A stretch of DNA of 64,000 bases from the NCBI GenBank assembly GCA_963783945.1, contig CAWAPS010000024.1, forward strand, positions 620,001 to 684,000, in the 5' to 3' direction. Every line of letters begins with the position of its first letter. The first letter of the stretch is position 1. The position numbers and the translations under genes were made by a program. The notes under the pieces are model-generated. The model was not told the origin of the DNA, made no database searches, and worked only from the letters and a program-made list of their open reading frames with translations. The stretch is from CAWAPS01 sp963783945 (lineage in GTDB: Bacteria; Actinomycetota; Acidimicrobiia; Acidimicrobiales; Palsa-688). This document shows, one piece after another, positions 37,345 through 46,107 of the stretch.

Positions 37345-37758
37345 ATGAACTTAGAGTTCCTCGCGACCGTGGCGATGATCGCCCCCGATCCGGCCAGCAG
37401 CCGCAAGCTGTACGTAGAAACTCTCGGCCTGCCGCTGCAGGGCGAAGGCGACGGCTATCACCACAGCGAGCAGATCGCCGGCTGCAAATCCTTCGGTATC
37501 TGGCCGCTCTCCCAGGCCGCGAAGGCGTGCTTCGGAACCGACCAGTGGCCATCGGAGCGGCCAGTGCCGCAGGTCAGCATCGAGTTTGACGTCGCCGACG
37601 CCGCCACAGTCGCTCCGGCAGCAACCGAACTCGAGCAGGCAGGCTACGAGCTGCTGCACGGACCCCGCGAGGAACCGTGGGGTCAGACAGTCGCGAGGCT
37701 CCAGTCACCGGAGGGCGCGATCGTCGGCATCTCTTACGCTCCGGTGCTACACGACTGA
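37345..37758 (+). CDS. VOC-family (glyoxalase-like) protein
   Basis: 137 aa, two beta-alpha-beta-beta-beta modules of the vicinal oxygen chelate fold: ATVAMIAPDPASSRKLYVET with LGLPLQGEGDGYHHSE, and VSIEFDVADAATVAPAATEL with the LQSPEGAIVGISY end. Such proteins are antibiotic-binding resistance proteins, dioxygenases or isomerases. GGAGACGGTGAC precedes the ATG. Stands alone after thiC; function not predictable. Confidence 0.85.
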   Translation: MNLEFLATVAMIAPDPASSRKLYVETLGLPLQGEGDGYHHSEQIAGCKSFGIWPLSQAAKACFGTDQWPSERPVPQVSIEFDVADAATVAPAATELEQAGYELLHGPREEPWGQTVARLQSPEGAIVGISYAPVLHD

Positions 37759-37813
37759 CTCCATCCAGCCCCACTCGATCGGCCCGGCGCGTCACCCAGA
37801 TAAGCGCCCGGCA

Positions 37814-37879
37814 GCCGGCGTTTGGAGACGGTTGCGGCTTGGACTTCCGGGACAGGGTTCAATGGGATTATGGGGCATG
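37814..37879. repeat. Dispersed intergenic repeat, copy 2
   Basis: Shares its first 19 bases (GCCGGCGTTTGGAGACGG and beyond), the central GGACTTC-GGGACAGGG and the end TTAT(T)GGGGCATG with the copy at 63868. The conserved blocks and variable linkers suggest a maintained element, not a chance match. Confidence 0.6.
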
Positions 37880-38197
37880 GGCGGGCCACAGGATCACCAC
37901 CCTCAGGCAGTCTCCCGATCGTCGTCGAGTTTGAGCGAGTGCTCGTTGGTCCAGATAATGGCGGGGGTTCACCACCAGCACGGACCTCCAGACCTCATCC
38001 CCGACAAACCCGCTGGTCACCGCGGCTGCCCTATGTAGCCATGGATGTTGCACTACTCAATGCCAGCCGCACAGCCGTGGTGTCCCGAGAAACGCCGGTC
38101 GTTCAAGGTGTCCGACGACCTTCGGGTCCACGACTCGAAGGAAGCGCCGCAGTGAGCAGGCAACACGGTCTCGATGAGATTCCCGCGGATCACCACC

Positions 38198-38300
38198 GCG
38201 TCGGGTCGCCCTGGCACTTGCGCGTCGGGACGCCCTGGCGCCCGCGCGTGTCGGGACGCCCTGGCGCCCGCGCGTGCGTCGGGGACGTCCTGGCGCCCGC
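38198..38300. repeat. GC-rich minisatellite, about four units
   Basis: Units of 24, 24, 26 and 29 bp starting GCGTCGGG and ending CTGGCGCCCGC or close. Unit growth comes from small insertions at GCG runs, typical of slippage. Lies 118 bp before the DGPF gene; not a CRISPR because there are no spacers. Confidence 0.8.
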
Positions 38301-38417
38301 GCGCCGGGTGTCTGCAAGATGGTCGAGAAACCTCGAAGGTCGATGTCGAAGGTCCGCATAGCCGTTCGACGTACGTGCGAGAAAGCAACCCCCGAGGAAC
38401 CACAAGGAGTGATCGAG

Positions 38418-38792
38418 ATGCCGCGTTTCATGGGATTCGTGCGAATGGAAGAGGGCGTCGGGACGCCACCGCAGGCGCTGTTCGACGCGATGGACGAGTA
38501 CATCAGCGAGCGAGCCGCCAAGGGCGTGTTCCTTGACGGGGGCGGTCTGCACGGGACTGAGGACGCTGTGAACTACGTCGTCCGGAAGGGCGAGGTTACC
38601 CGCGTCGACGGGCCGTACGCCGAGGCCAAGGAGGTAGTCGGCGGCTGGGCCATCATGGAGTACCCCAGCCTCGAGGAGGCCGCGGCGGACCAGCAGTCGT
38701 TCGCCGAGCTTCACGCGAAGTACTGGCCCGAGATCACCGTGATCTCCACCCTGCGCCAGATCTCGACCGGTCCCGAGGCGCCCGGCGAGTGA
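38418..38792 (+). CDS. YCII/DGPF-domain protein
   Basis: 124 aa from the ATG at 38418 with AAGGAG 8 nt upstream. MPRFMGFVRMEEGVGTPPQA opens the YCII fold; VDGPYAEAKEVVGGWAIMEY is the DGPF signature (here DGPY) and WPEITVISTLRQI the end. DGPF proteins are the regular neighbours of ECF42-group sigma factors, and such a factor starts 80 bp downstream. Role: possibly a small enzyme or sensor acting on that sigma factor's pathway; not established. Confidence 0.92.
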   Translation: MPRFMGFVRMEEGVGTPPQALFDAMDEYISERAAKGVFLDGGGLHGTEDAVNYVVRKGEVTRVDGPYAEAKEVVGGWAIMEYPSLEEAAADQQSFAELHAKYWPEITVISTLRQISTGPEAPGE

Positions 38793-38872
38793 CCCCGGAT
38801 CCGCCGGTCCTGCGCCCTCTGCGGCAAGGATCGGCGGATCCAGAGTGAAACCGGGCTCATTACGCTGGCCTG

Positions 38873-40161
38873 GTGCCGGCAGAGACCCGTCCCGATGAGC
38901 GGAACCAGGCCATCTACGCCGCCTGGCGGGCCGAGTCGGCCCGCCTCGTCGGTGCCCTCACCCGGATGACCCGCGACGTGAGCCTCGCCGAGGACTTGGC
39001 GCAGGACGCCCTCGTCGCTGCGCTCGAGCAGTGGCCTGCCACGGGCGTCCCGGACAACCCGGTCGCGTGGCTGATGACCACCGCGAAGAGGCGCGCGCTA
39101 TCGATCACTTCCGGCGTGCCGACAGCCTCCGCCGCAAGGTTGCAGAGCTCGAACATGCCCGAGGGAGAGAGGAGGAGACGATGCCCGACGTCGAGAGCCA
39201 GGTCGACTACATCGAGGACGACGTACTCCGGCTCATCTTCCTGTCCTGCCACCCGACTCTGACGCCCGAGTCCCGGGCCGCGCTCACGCTGCGACTGGTC
39301 GGCGGGCTCACAACCGCCGAGATCGCCCGGGGATTTCTGGCCACCGAGTCCACGATGGGCCAACGGATCTCACGAGCGAAGAAAACCCTGTCGGAAGCGC
39401 AGGCCGAGTTCGAGCTTCCCGAGGGGCCGGAGCGGACCAAGCGGCTCGACGATGTCATGGCGGTGATCTACCTGATCTTCAACGAGGGCTACACCGCCAC
39501 CGCCGGCGAGGAGTGGATGCGCCCCGACCTGGCCAACGAGGCGATCCGGCTCGCGCGCATGCTGGCCGCCCTCGCTCCCGACGAGCTCGAGGTGCTCGGC
39601 CTGCAAGCGCTGCTGGAGATCCAAGCGTCGCGGATGCCGGCCCGGCTCGATGAGGACGGAGCTCCGGTCCTGCTGGAGGCACAGGACCGGAACCTCTGGG
39701 ATCAGCTGCTGATCCGGCGTGGCATGGCCGCTCTGGAGAAGGCGGAGCAGCTGGCTGCCCGCGGGACCCCGGTCGGGAGGTACTTCCTGCAAGCCTTGAT
39801 CGCTGCGCAGCACGCCCATGCGGCACGCGCCGAGGACACGGACTGGCGCCGGATTGCGGGGTTGTACGACGTCCTGGCCCGCGCCGCGCCCGGCCCGGTC
39901 GTCGAGGTGAACCGGGCGGTCGCGCAGGGGCGGGCGTACGGCCCCGGCGCCGGGCTCGCCGTGCTGGAGGAGGTGGACGCCGATTCACTCGGCGACTCAC
40001 CGCTGGTTCCGAGCGTGCGCGGGGACCTGCTCGAGCGGGCCGGGCTGCACGCGCAGGCGCGCAAGGCGTTCACCGACGCAGCCTCGCGTACCGCGAACGC
40101 GAGCGAACGCACCGTCCTGCAGCGCCGGGCAGACCGGAACCGGTCGCTGGAGTTGACATGA
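38873..40161 (+). CDS. ECF42-like sigma factor, frameshifted
   Basis: About 428 aa in two frames. Frame 2 (GTG 38873) has sigma region 2: ESARLVGALTRMTRDVSLAE, DLAQDALVAALEQWP and NPVAWLMTTAKRRA. At about 39095 a GC slip (CGCGCGCT for CGCGCT) moves the reading to frame 1, with IDHFRRADSLRRK, region 4 (LTTAEIARGFLATESTMGQR) and then the long SnoaL-free TPR-like C-terminal extension (YLIFNEGYTATAG, QALIAAQHAH, PVVEVNRAVA) that marks this group. The DGPF gene just upstream supports ECF42. It would direct RNA polymerase to promoters of unknown stress genes. Confidence 0.88.
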
Positions 40162-40444
40162 GAGGGCGTGCAAGTCGGAGAAGTCGCGGCCCCTTGAGCT
40201 CGTGACGAACGGGCCGCTCTATCTCAACCCAGAAGCCTCCGCATTAGTGGCTCGGATGGTCCGCCAGGTCCTCCCCGCCAAGGCCGAGAAGGAGTCCCCC
40301 CGCGCATGATCGTTCAGGGGGTGGATAGATTTGCAAAGCCACTCAGGGTCTGACTGTCCAGGGACGCGATCGCGCCCCAGCGTCACATTCGCAGCTATCA
40401 CGCACCCAGGGTCTGCCGTCGCGGGTGCATAGCAGAGGCCCGAT

Positions 40445-40696
40445 TTACGCCTTAACTACGACCGATTCCGTCGCCGTGCCGGTAGATGCCGCCTTGTGGC
40501 TCGACGACGAAAGTGCGACTTCCTCGACGCTGGCGTGCTCAAAGTCGCAGATCACAGCCGACGCCCCCGCTTGGTGGACATCGGAAGCATGACCAGGGTT
40601 GGGGATCAGGCCTACGACGTCGTCGCCTCGGGCCGCCAGCACCCCTGTGAGCCGGAGGGCGACTTGGCCGTGCCCGCCAGCAATTGAGATCTTCAG
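40445..40696 (-). pseudogene. NAD(P)-binding protein remnant (YwnB/HSCARG-like)
   Basis: The minus strand reads KISIAGGHGQVALRLTGVLA, LIPNPGHASDV and ASAVICDFEHASVEEVA, the N-terminal Rossmann part of atypical SDRs of about 215 aa. The first codon is CTG where homologs have ATG, though AAAGGAG sits upstream, and the protein diverges after about 65 residues and stops. A truncated relic, 32 bp downstream of the alpha/beta hydrolase operon. Confidence 0.65.
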
Positions 40697-40728
40697 CTGC
40701 TGCGCTCCTTTGCTGTAGGCCGCCGGGC

Positions 40729-41581
40729 TTAGCTACCCGAGTACTTCTTGTAACCCCCAGCGATCCACTCGGAAACGAGGCGCCCGTACTCGCCGGCGGC
40801 TTCTTCCCACGCAAAGTGGCCGGCGTTGAGACGGTGGGCCACGCTATTCGGCATCGTGTCCGCCAAGAACTGGTTGTTGGACCACGGCACGAGGTCGTCG
40901 TGTTCCCCTGCGAGGATCAGAGTAGGAGTCTGAATCGACGGCAGAAATTCTTGCACCGCCTTGTTCTGCTCTGGGTAGTGCCGAACAAAACGAGCGGATT
41001 CTGCGAACCGACCCAAGTCATAAGCGCTCACGTAGTCCTCGTGCACCTCCGGCTCGGTGGCTTGGGGTGCCGCGCTTTCGTCAGCCGCGCTCGATGTTGA
41101 CTCGAGCGTCGAGCTGACGCACGTCATCGAGACTGGGAGCTCGGATCACCGCTTCCAGGGCGCCTCCCGCCGCGATTGGAATGGCGACAGCTCCACCTCC
41201 AATCGACAGGCTGGTGACCTTTTCGGGTGCCTTCGCCGCCAGGAAGAGGGCGGCCGCAGTGCCAACGTCGGGACCGACGATGTGCGGCGCGCCCAGGCCC
41301 CACTCGTCGATCAAGAGAGCCAGGAAATCTCCCATGGCGTCGGGTGCGATCAGTCGCTCGGGCTGGTCGGAGTGGCCGAATCCAGGCATGTCTAGCGCGA
41401 CCACTCGGCCAACTGCGCTGATCTGACTCCAGACTCGCCGGTACGCCCAAAGGGTCTCTGGCCACGGCGCCAGCATGAGAATGACCGTGTCGGAGTCTGC
41501 CTTGGTGTCCGCATACCTGACCCGTGTTCCATCGCAGACCCGGAAGTAGGTAGCGATTTCAGAGGTTGTCTGATCAGCCAT
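40729..41581 (-). CDS. Alpha/beta hydrolase (haloalkane-dehalogenase-like), frameshifted
   Basis: About 283 aa in two frames. The first, from MADQTTSEIATYF (41581), has PWPETLWAYRRVW, GFGHSDQPER and the elbow HIVGPDVGTAAAL, with Asp in place of the nucleophile Ser, as in haloalkane dehalogenases and epoxide hydrolases. It ends early at VNIERG. Just before the TGA (near 41085) the reading passes to the other frame, which supplies EVHEDYVSAYDLGRFAESAR, GEHDDLVPW (acid) and NAGHFAWEE (His). With the indel repaired this is a complete enzyme. Third gene of a minus-strand group with 41742 and 42624. Confidence 0.82.
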
Positions 41582-41741
41582 TGGTCTCCCTCTTAGGGCG
41601 CGGGTAGCGTAGCTGACGCGGATCTCGCGCCGTTCCCCCAACCACGACTGTGCCCGAAACCGCCGGCTTTGGCATCACGTGGATGTGCGATTCCCAATCG
41701 CACATCTGGCCGATCACATGGATCGGCTGGCCCCGTTCCCT

Positions 41742-42578
41742 CTAGGAGTCCAAGAACTCACTCACGTCCGCGGCGAACTCGTTGTGATGCTGGAACAAGA
41801 AACCATGCGCTGCATCGGGGTAGATCTTGAGCCTGGTGTCGGGCAACAGCCCAGCGAGCAGGTACGAGTAGCGAGGGAGGATCATCGGGTCGCTGTCGCC
41901 GTTGGCCACGAAAACGGGCACCTTTATGGCTTCGACCCGCTCGAGAAGGCCGTGATTCGGCATACCCCACTCGCAAACCGCGTCGTACTGCGCCAAGCGA
42001 CACTCCCAGTTGGTCGGAATGTCGCGATCCTCGGTGCGGACGTACATCCGGCCTAGCGCCTCTGCTCCTGCCTTCCTGCTCGCCTCCGAAGGCGAGAAGA
42101 AGACGCTGACGTACTCCTCCGGAGAAGTATCCGGTTTGCCAATCGCGCCAATGACCTCGGCGGCCCAGCCGTGCATGTCGGGACCACCTTTCGGTGCCGC
42201 CGAAGCAAGAACCACTCGATTGACCACCGAAGGACGAGTTAGGGCGATCTCCTGTGCGACGAAGCTTCCGATCGAGAAGCCGAGAAGGTCGACTTGACCG
42301 AGGTTCATAGCATCGAGGAATCTCAGGGAACCCACCGCTGTCTCGCCCATCGTGTGAGCGACGTTCCCCTCGGACCCAGCGACACCCTCGTAGTCGAACG
42401 TGATCACCCGTCTGGTGGCAGCCAGATCATCGACCAGTGCAGGGTCCCAGTTGTCGAGATTGCCTCGAAAGTGCTGGAGCAGAACAACCGGACGCCCGTC
42501 GCCACCAGTGTCGCGATAGGCGAAGCCTAGCCCTCCCTCTGACTCCACTCGCAGGTTCGGCAGGTCGGCATATGTCAT
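41742..42578 (-). CDS. Alpha/beta hydrolase
   Basis: 278 aa with an intact triad: elbow LLGFSIGSFVAQ (Ser), acid in VANGDSDPMI, and His in PDAAHGFLFQ. LLQHFRGNLDNWDPALVDDL is the oxyanion strand region. The cap is of the common esterase/haloperoxidase-like kind (EYVSVFFSPSEASRKAG). It is 160 bp upstream of the second hydrolase and 45 bp downstream of the gene at 42624, so probably one operon. Substrate unknown. Confidence 0.9.
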   Translation of the reverse strand: MTYADLPNLRVESEGGLGFAYRDTGGDGRPVVLLQHFRGNLDNWDPALVDDLAATRRVITFDYEGVAGSEGNVAHTMGETAVGSLRFLDAMNLGQVDLLGFSIGSFVAQEIALTRPSVVNRVVLASAAPKGGPDMHGWAAEVIGAIGKPDTSPEEYVSVFFSPSEASRKAGAEALGRMYVRTEDRDIPTNWECRLAQYDAVCEWGMPNHGLLERVEAIKVPVFVANGDSDPMILPRYSYLLAGLLPDTRLKIYPDAAHGFLFQHHNEFAADVSEFLDS

Positions 42579-42623
42579 CTGTTCGTCACTCTCTTTCGAT
42601 CAGATCCAGCACGTGAGTTGGCG

Positions 42624-43349
42624 CTACCGCTCCGAGAACGCGACCTGATCGAGGTCGATGGACACCATGAGCGGATCAGCGATCACGATTCCTTGGTCGT
42701 CGCGGGCGAAGATGCGATGAATCGCGGGCACCATGATTCCGGCGATGTTCGAGTACCCCTCTAGGAGATGCGCTCCAGGGGCGCCGCCGGCGATGTCGAT
42801 CTCGTAGTCGAATCGGCGGATGAGCCCGTCGTCGCTGATATAGAGCGTCTGAACCTTGCTGTGGCCGACTGGCAGCGCGGGCCAGGTGACGCGTAGCCGA
42901 CGCCAACGTTCCCCTTTCTCGTCCCAGGGTTCGATCTCGGCTGTCTCGAATCCGGGCAGCGCGTAGGTGAACGGCTGCGTCAGATACGTCCACATGGAGG
43001 TGCCCACGAAGTAGACCAACTGCAGGTTGGACCAGTGGGTCTCGAGCGTGTGCCCGACAAAGCTCTCTCTTGGCGACTCGAGGGACTCGTCGGGCCGACC
43101 GTCCATTTGTTCGATGATGACCCGGTCAGGGGTATAGACGCTCCGCAAAATGGGGGCGAGGAACGGTTCGTGTGACACCCACTGCTTGTGCAGATTCGCC
43201 GTGATAAACACATCGGCCAGCTGTCCGGGATGACCTTTGAGTGCCCACACGACACCGCCTTGGATCAGATGCGCGTGGACTTCCTCGAATTGGTTCCAAC
43301 GATCAAGTCCTCCGTGTGCGTCAATGACTTCATCGAGCAGGCTCGCCAT
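42624..43349 (-). CDS. Conserved hypothetical protein of the hydrolase operon
   Basis: 241 aa from the ATG at 43349 (MASLLDEVIDAHGGLDRWNQ); the longer frame has 12 extra residues. A helix with HGGLDRW then long beta strands (VIIEQMDGRPDE, YVFGTSMWTYL-like, SKVQTLYISDDGLIRRFDYE) resemble outer-membrane-lipoprotein-carrier or DUF3108-like beta sheets, but no signal peptide is present. I do not recognise a named family with confidence. First gene of the operon with the hydrolases. Confidence 0.7.
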   Translation of the reverse strand: MASLLDEVIDAHGGLDRWNQFEEVHAHLIQGGVVWALKGHPGQLADVFITANLHKQWVSHEPFLAPILRSVYTPDRVIIEQMDGRPDESLESPRESFVGHTLETHWSNLQLVYFVGTSMWTYLTQPFTYALPGFETAEIEPWDEKGERWRRLRVTWPALPVGHSKVQTLYISDDGLIRRFDYEIDIAGGAPGAHLLEGYSNIAGIMVPAIHRIFARDDQGIVIADPLMVSIDLDQVAFSER

Positions 43350-43441
43350 GTTTTTCCCCGTGTCTCGCGCTTGCCATCGGCTCATCCGCCGTCGGCTTGT
43401 TCAGCATGAAGGGAACTGAGGTCGAAGGCATCGCTTGAACG

Positions 43442-43692
43442 GGTGATTGGCAATCGTGGGATCGAACATTTGAGCCTCACCACCACTTGTGCTCGAGGGC
43501 CGCTCCGGGGCGCGAGCCTCCATCGAGTTCATCGAGCTTGGCCATCTCGGCGTCCGAGAGCGAGAAGGTGATTGGCAATCGTGGGATCGAACATTTGAGC
43601 CTCACCACCACTTGTGCTCGAGGGCCGCTCCGGGGCGCGAGCCTCCATCGAGTTCATCGAGCTTGGCCATCTCGGCGTCCGAGAGCGAGAAG
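43442..43692. repeat. Perfect 125-bp tandem duplication
   Basis: Bases 43442-43566 are repeated at 43567-43691 with no mismatch seen. The second copy holds the last 30 or so codons and stop of the aldo-keto reductase; the first copy duplicates that coding end just downstream of the gene. Perfect identity means recent origin or an assembly artefact. Confidence 0.9.
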
Positions 43693-44435
43693 CCGAGGAC
43701 GCCGGCGTTCTCGGCGATCCGTTCGCGGTGAGTGGACTTGGGCAGAACGACGAAGTCATGCTGGAGGCCCCAGCGGATCAGGATCTGCGACGTGGATCGT
43801 CCAACGCGATCGGCGATCTCTTGAACTTTGGGGCTGCTGAGATGACGCCCTGTGCCGAGGGGGCTGTAGGCCTCGGTGGCCAGCTTGCGGCGCTCGTTCT
43901 CCTCGACCAGCCGCCTTCGGTAGCTGAAGGGATTGAGGTTGATCTGGTTGGCGACGGGAGGTGAACTGGCAATCGCAAAGACCTGCTCGAGCTCGTTCAC
44001 GTCGAAGTTCGACACGCCTATCGAGCGCGCATAGCCGAGGCGTTGCGCTCGTTCCATGCCGGGCCATGCCCAGGTTGGTCCACCTTGAGGCCAGTGCACC
44101 AGGTACAGGTCCACGTATTCGAGCCTCAGGCGTTGGAGGCTTGCCTCGATCTCACAGACTGGATCTTTTGAGCCTGGGTGGAACTTTGTCGTGATGAAGA
44201 CGTCGTCGCGGTCGAGGCCGCTTTGGCGGAATCCCTGGCCGACGCTCCGTTCGTTCCCGTAGCCCTGGGCCGTATCGATGTGGCGATAGCCCAGCTCAAG
44301 TGCCCAACGGACGGCGTCCTTGGTCTGAGAACCCTCAGGGGTCTGCCACACCCCAAGAGCCAGCGTGGGAATCTCATATCCGTCAGCGAGTGTGTGCACG
44401 GGCCCCGACTCTCCGAACCGAGACGCTGTCGTCAT
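43602..44435 (-). CDS. Aldo/keto reductase
   Basis: 277 aa from the ATG at 44435 (MTTASRFGESGPVHTLADGY). All AKR marks are present: GYRHIDTAQGYGNERSVGQG (catalytic Asp and Tyr), ITTKFHPGSK (Lys), LYLVHWPQGG (His), IGVSNFDVNELEQV and the NADPH loop VLPKSTHRERIAEN. It reduces aldehydes or ketones with NADPH. It follows the CNB/thioredoxin reductase gene by 25 bp and ends inside the 125-bp tandem duplication. Likely detoxification partner of the operon. Confidence 0.92.
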   Translation of the reverse strand: MTTASRFGESGPVHTLADGYEIPTLALGVWQTPEGSQTKDAVRWALELGYRHIDTAQGYGNERSVGQGFRQSGLDRDDVFITTKFHPGSKDPVCEIEASLQRLRLEYVDLYLVHWPQGGPTWAWPGMERAQRLGYARSIGVSNFDVNELEQVFAIASSPPVANQINLNPFSYRRRLVEENERRKLATEAYSPLGTGRHLSSPKVQEIADRVGRSTSQILIRWGLQHDFVVLPKSTHRERIAENAGVLGFSLSDAEMAKLDELDGGSRPGAALEHKWW

Positions 44436-44460
44436 CGTCTGCTCCTCTTTCGATCCTTGC

Positions 44461-46107
44461 TCACGAAAGGAACGCCAAGTACTGGTGGACGGCCCTGACC
44501 GCGGCCGAACCCTCACCGACGGCGGAGGCCACTCGCTTCACCGACTCCGAGCGGACGTCGCCGACGGCGAACAGGCCGGGGCGACTCGTCTCGAACGGCA
44601 ATGGACCTCGGCCGAGCCCAGCCCAGGTCTCTCCGAAGAGGTCTTCGGTCAGGGACGCATCGGTCAGGACGAATCCGCGATCATCGAGGGCCGCGCATCC
44701 CGAGAGCCACCCGGACGCCGGGTCCGCTCCGATGAAGGAGAACAGCGCCGTACACTCGAGTGGGTACTCGCCCTGCGGACCTGCGAGCTGAACGGATTCA
44801 AGGGACTCGCCACCGTCGAGGGCAATGACCGAGGTATTGGTCCGCACCGTGATCGCCGCGTCTGCCTCGATGCGGTCGACCAGGTACTGCGACATGCTCT
44901 TTGCCAGGTTGTCGCCCCGGATGACGATCGAGACCGGGCAACTGTGTTGGGACAGGTAGATGGCAGCCTGTCCGGCAGAGTTCCCTCCTCCGACGATCAC
45001 CACCGGGGCGCCCCGGCACTGGCGCGCCTCCATGTCCGTAGCGGCATAGTAGACGCCCCGCCCCTCGAAGTCCTCGAGGCGAGCGGCGTTGAGGCGTCGG
45101 TACGACGCACCTGTGGCAGCCACGACTGCTCTACCCGCCACCTCGGAACCGTCGCTCAACTCGACGACCAGGTAGCCGCCGTTCTCTCGCAGGGACTTCG
45201 CCGTGCACGGTGCCGTCAGGCGGGCTCCGAACTTCTGGGCCTGGATGACTGCACGCTGGGTCAGCTCTGCTCCCGAGATCCCCATAGGGAACCCGAGGTA
45301 GTTCTCGATCCGCGAGCTGGTCCCGGCCTGTCCTCCGGGAGCCGTGCTGTCGACGCCGAGTGTCTGGAGGCCCTCGGACGCGCCGTAGACGGCCGCCGCC
45401 AGCCCCGCCGGACCACCTCCGATGACGAGCAGGTCGAAGCACCGCTGAGGCAGGTTCTCGAGCGTGAGACCCAGGAAGCTCGACAGTTCGCCGGGAGTCG
45501 GGTTGCGCAGGACGGACCCGGTCGCGATCACCACCGGCAAATCGCCGGCTCCGATGCCCGTCTCGCGCAGGAGGCCTTGGACCTGGGGATCGGAATCCGC
45601 GTCGAGCCACTCGTGAGGAACGCGGATGCGCGACAGGAACTCTCGGACTCGTAGGGATCCGGGCGAGAATCTGGATCCGACCACTCGGATCGTCGGGGCC
45701 GCATTCTCGAGCAACAGGCTCCGGCGGGCGATGAACGCAGCAAGAATCGTGTCCCCTAGGCGGGCGTTGGTGGTCATGACAGTGCGGAGGCGCTCGCGTG
45801 GAACTGCGATCACCTCGCCGGGTTTGGTGACCCGTGCGGAAACGAAGACCCGTAGGCCGGTGAGCATGTTGAGCTCGCCAAGGAATCGGCCAGCGCCGTG
45901 GTGCCCCACAATACGATCGGCGCCGTCTGCTCTCACGATGATGTCGACCACGGCGGAGACGACGACGAAGAAGTCGTAGCTGACGTCCCCCTCGCGGTAG
46001 AGGTATTCCCCTTCGTGGACGTGGCGAGAAGTGCCTATCTCTCGGAAGAGGGCGATGTCTGCCTCTGCGAGCTGCGCCGATGCTGGGTTCTCGCTGACAT
46101 CGCTCAT
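44461..46107 (-). CDS. Cyclic-nucleotide-binding/thioredoxin-reductase-like fusion flavoprotein
   Basis: 548 aa from the ATG at 46107, which overlaps the MFS stop (ATGA). Order: cNMP-binding domain (about 15-130; EGEYLYREGDVSYDFFVVVS, FLGELNMLTGLR), a thioredoxin-like linker domain (about 140-220; RVREFLSRIRVPHEWLD), then a TrxR-like flavin domain with VIGGGPAGLAAAVYGASEG, GGQAGTSSRIENYLGFP, NADPH site VIVGGGNSAGQAAIYLS and GLFAVGDVRSES. The CxxC of thioredoxin reductase is absent (YYAATDMEARQC), as usual in this fused family. Probably couples a nucleotide or redox signal to NADPH oxidation; exact acceptor unknown. Confidence 0.92.
   Translation of the reverse strand: MSDVSENPASAQLAEADIALFREIGTSRHVHEGEYLYREGDVSYDFFVVVSAVVDIIVRADGADRIVGHHGAGRFLGELNMLTGLRVFVSARVTKPGEVIAVPRERLRTVMTTNARLGDTILAAFIARRSLLLENAAPTIRVVGSRFSPGSLRVREFLSRIRVPHEWLDADSDPQVQGLLRETGIGAGDLPVVIATGSVLRNPTPGELSSFLGLTLENLPQRCFDLLVIGGGPAGLAAAVYGASEGLQTLGVDSTAPGGQAGTSSRIENYLGFPMGISGAELTQRAVIQAQKFGARLTAPCTAKSLRENGGYLVVELSDGSEVAGRAVVAATGASYRRLNAARLEDFEGRGVYYAATDMEARQCRGAPVVIVGGGNSAGQAAIYLSQHSCPVSIVIRGDNLAKSMSQYLVDRIEADAAITVRTNTSVIALDGGESLESVQLAGPQGEYPLECTALFSFIGADPASGWLSGCAALDDRGFVLTDASLTEDLFGETWAGLGRGPLPFETSRPGLFAVGDVRSESVKRVASAVGEGSAAVRAVHQYLAFLS

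Larger units (their letters stand above)
37759..38417. other. Interval with repeats, no gene
   Basis: 659 bp upstream of the DGPF gene. It holds dispersed repeat copy 2 (37814) and a GC tandem repeat (38198-38300). Open frames here arise from the repeat and show no domain. Confidence 0.5.

Noticed and set aside
38198..38300. Possible CRISPR array
   Set aside because: Units are adjacent with no spacers and differ by small insertions; a minisatellite.
44365..45654. 429-aa plus-strand frame
   Set aside because: Antisense to the CNB-thioredoxin-reductase gene.
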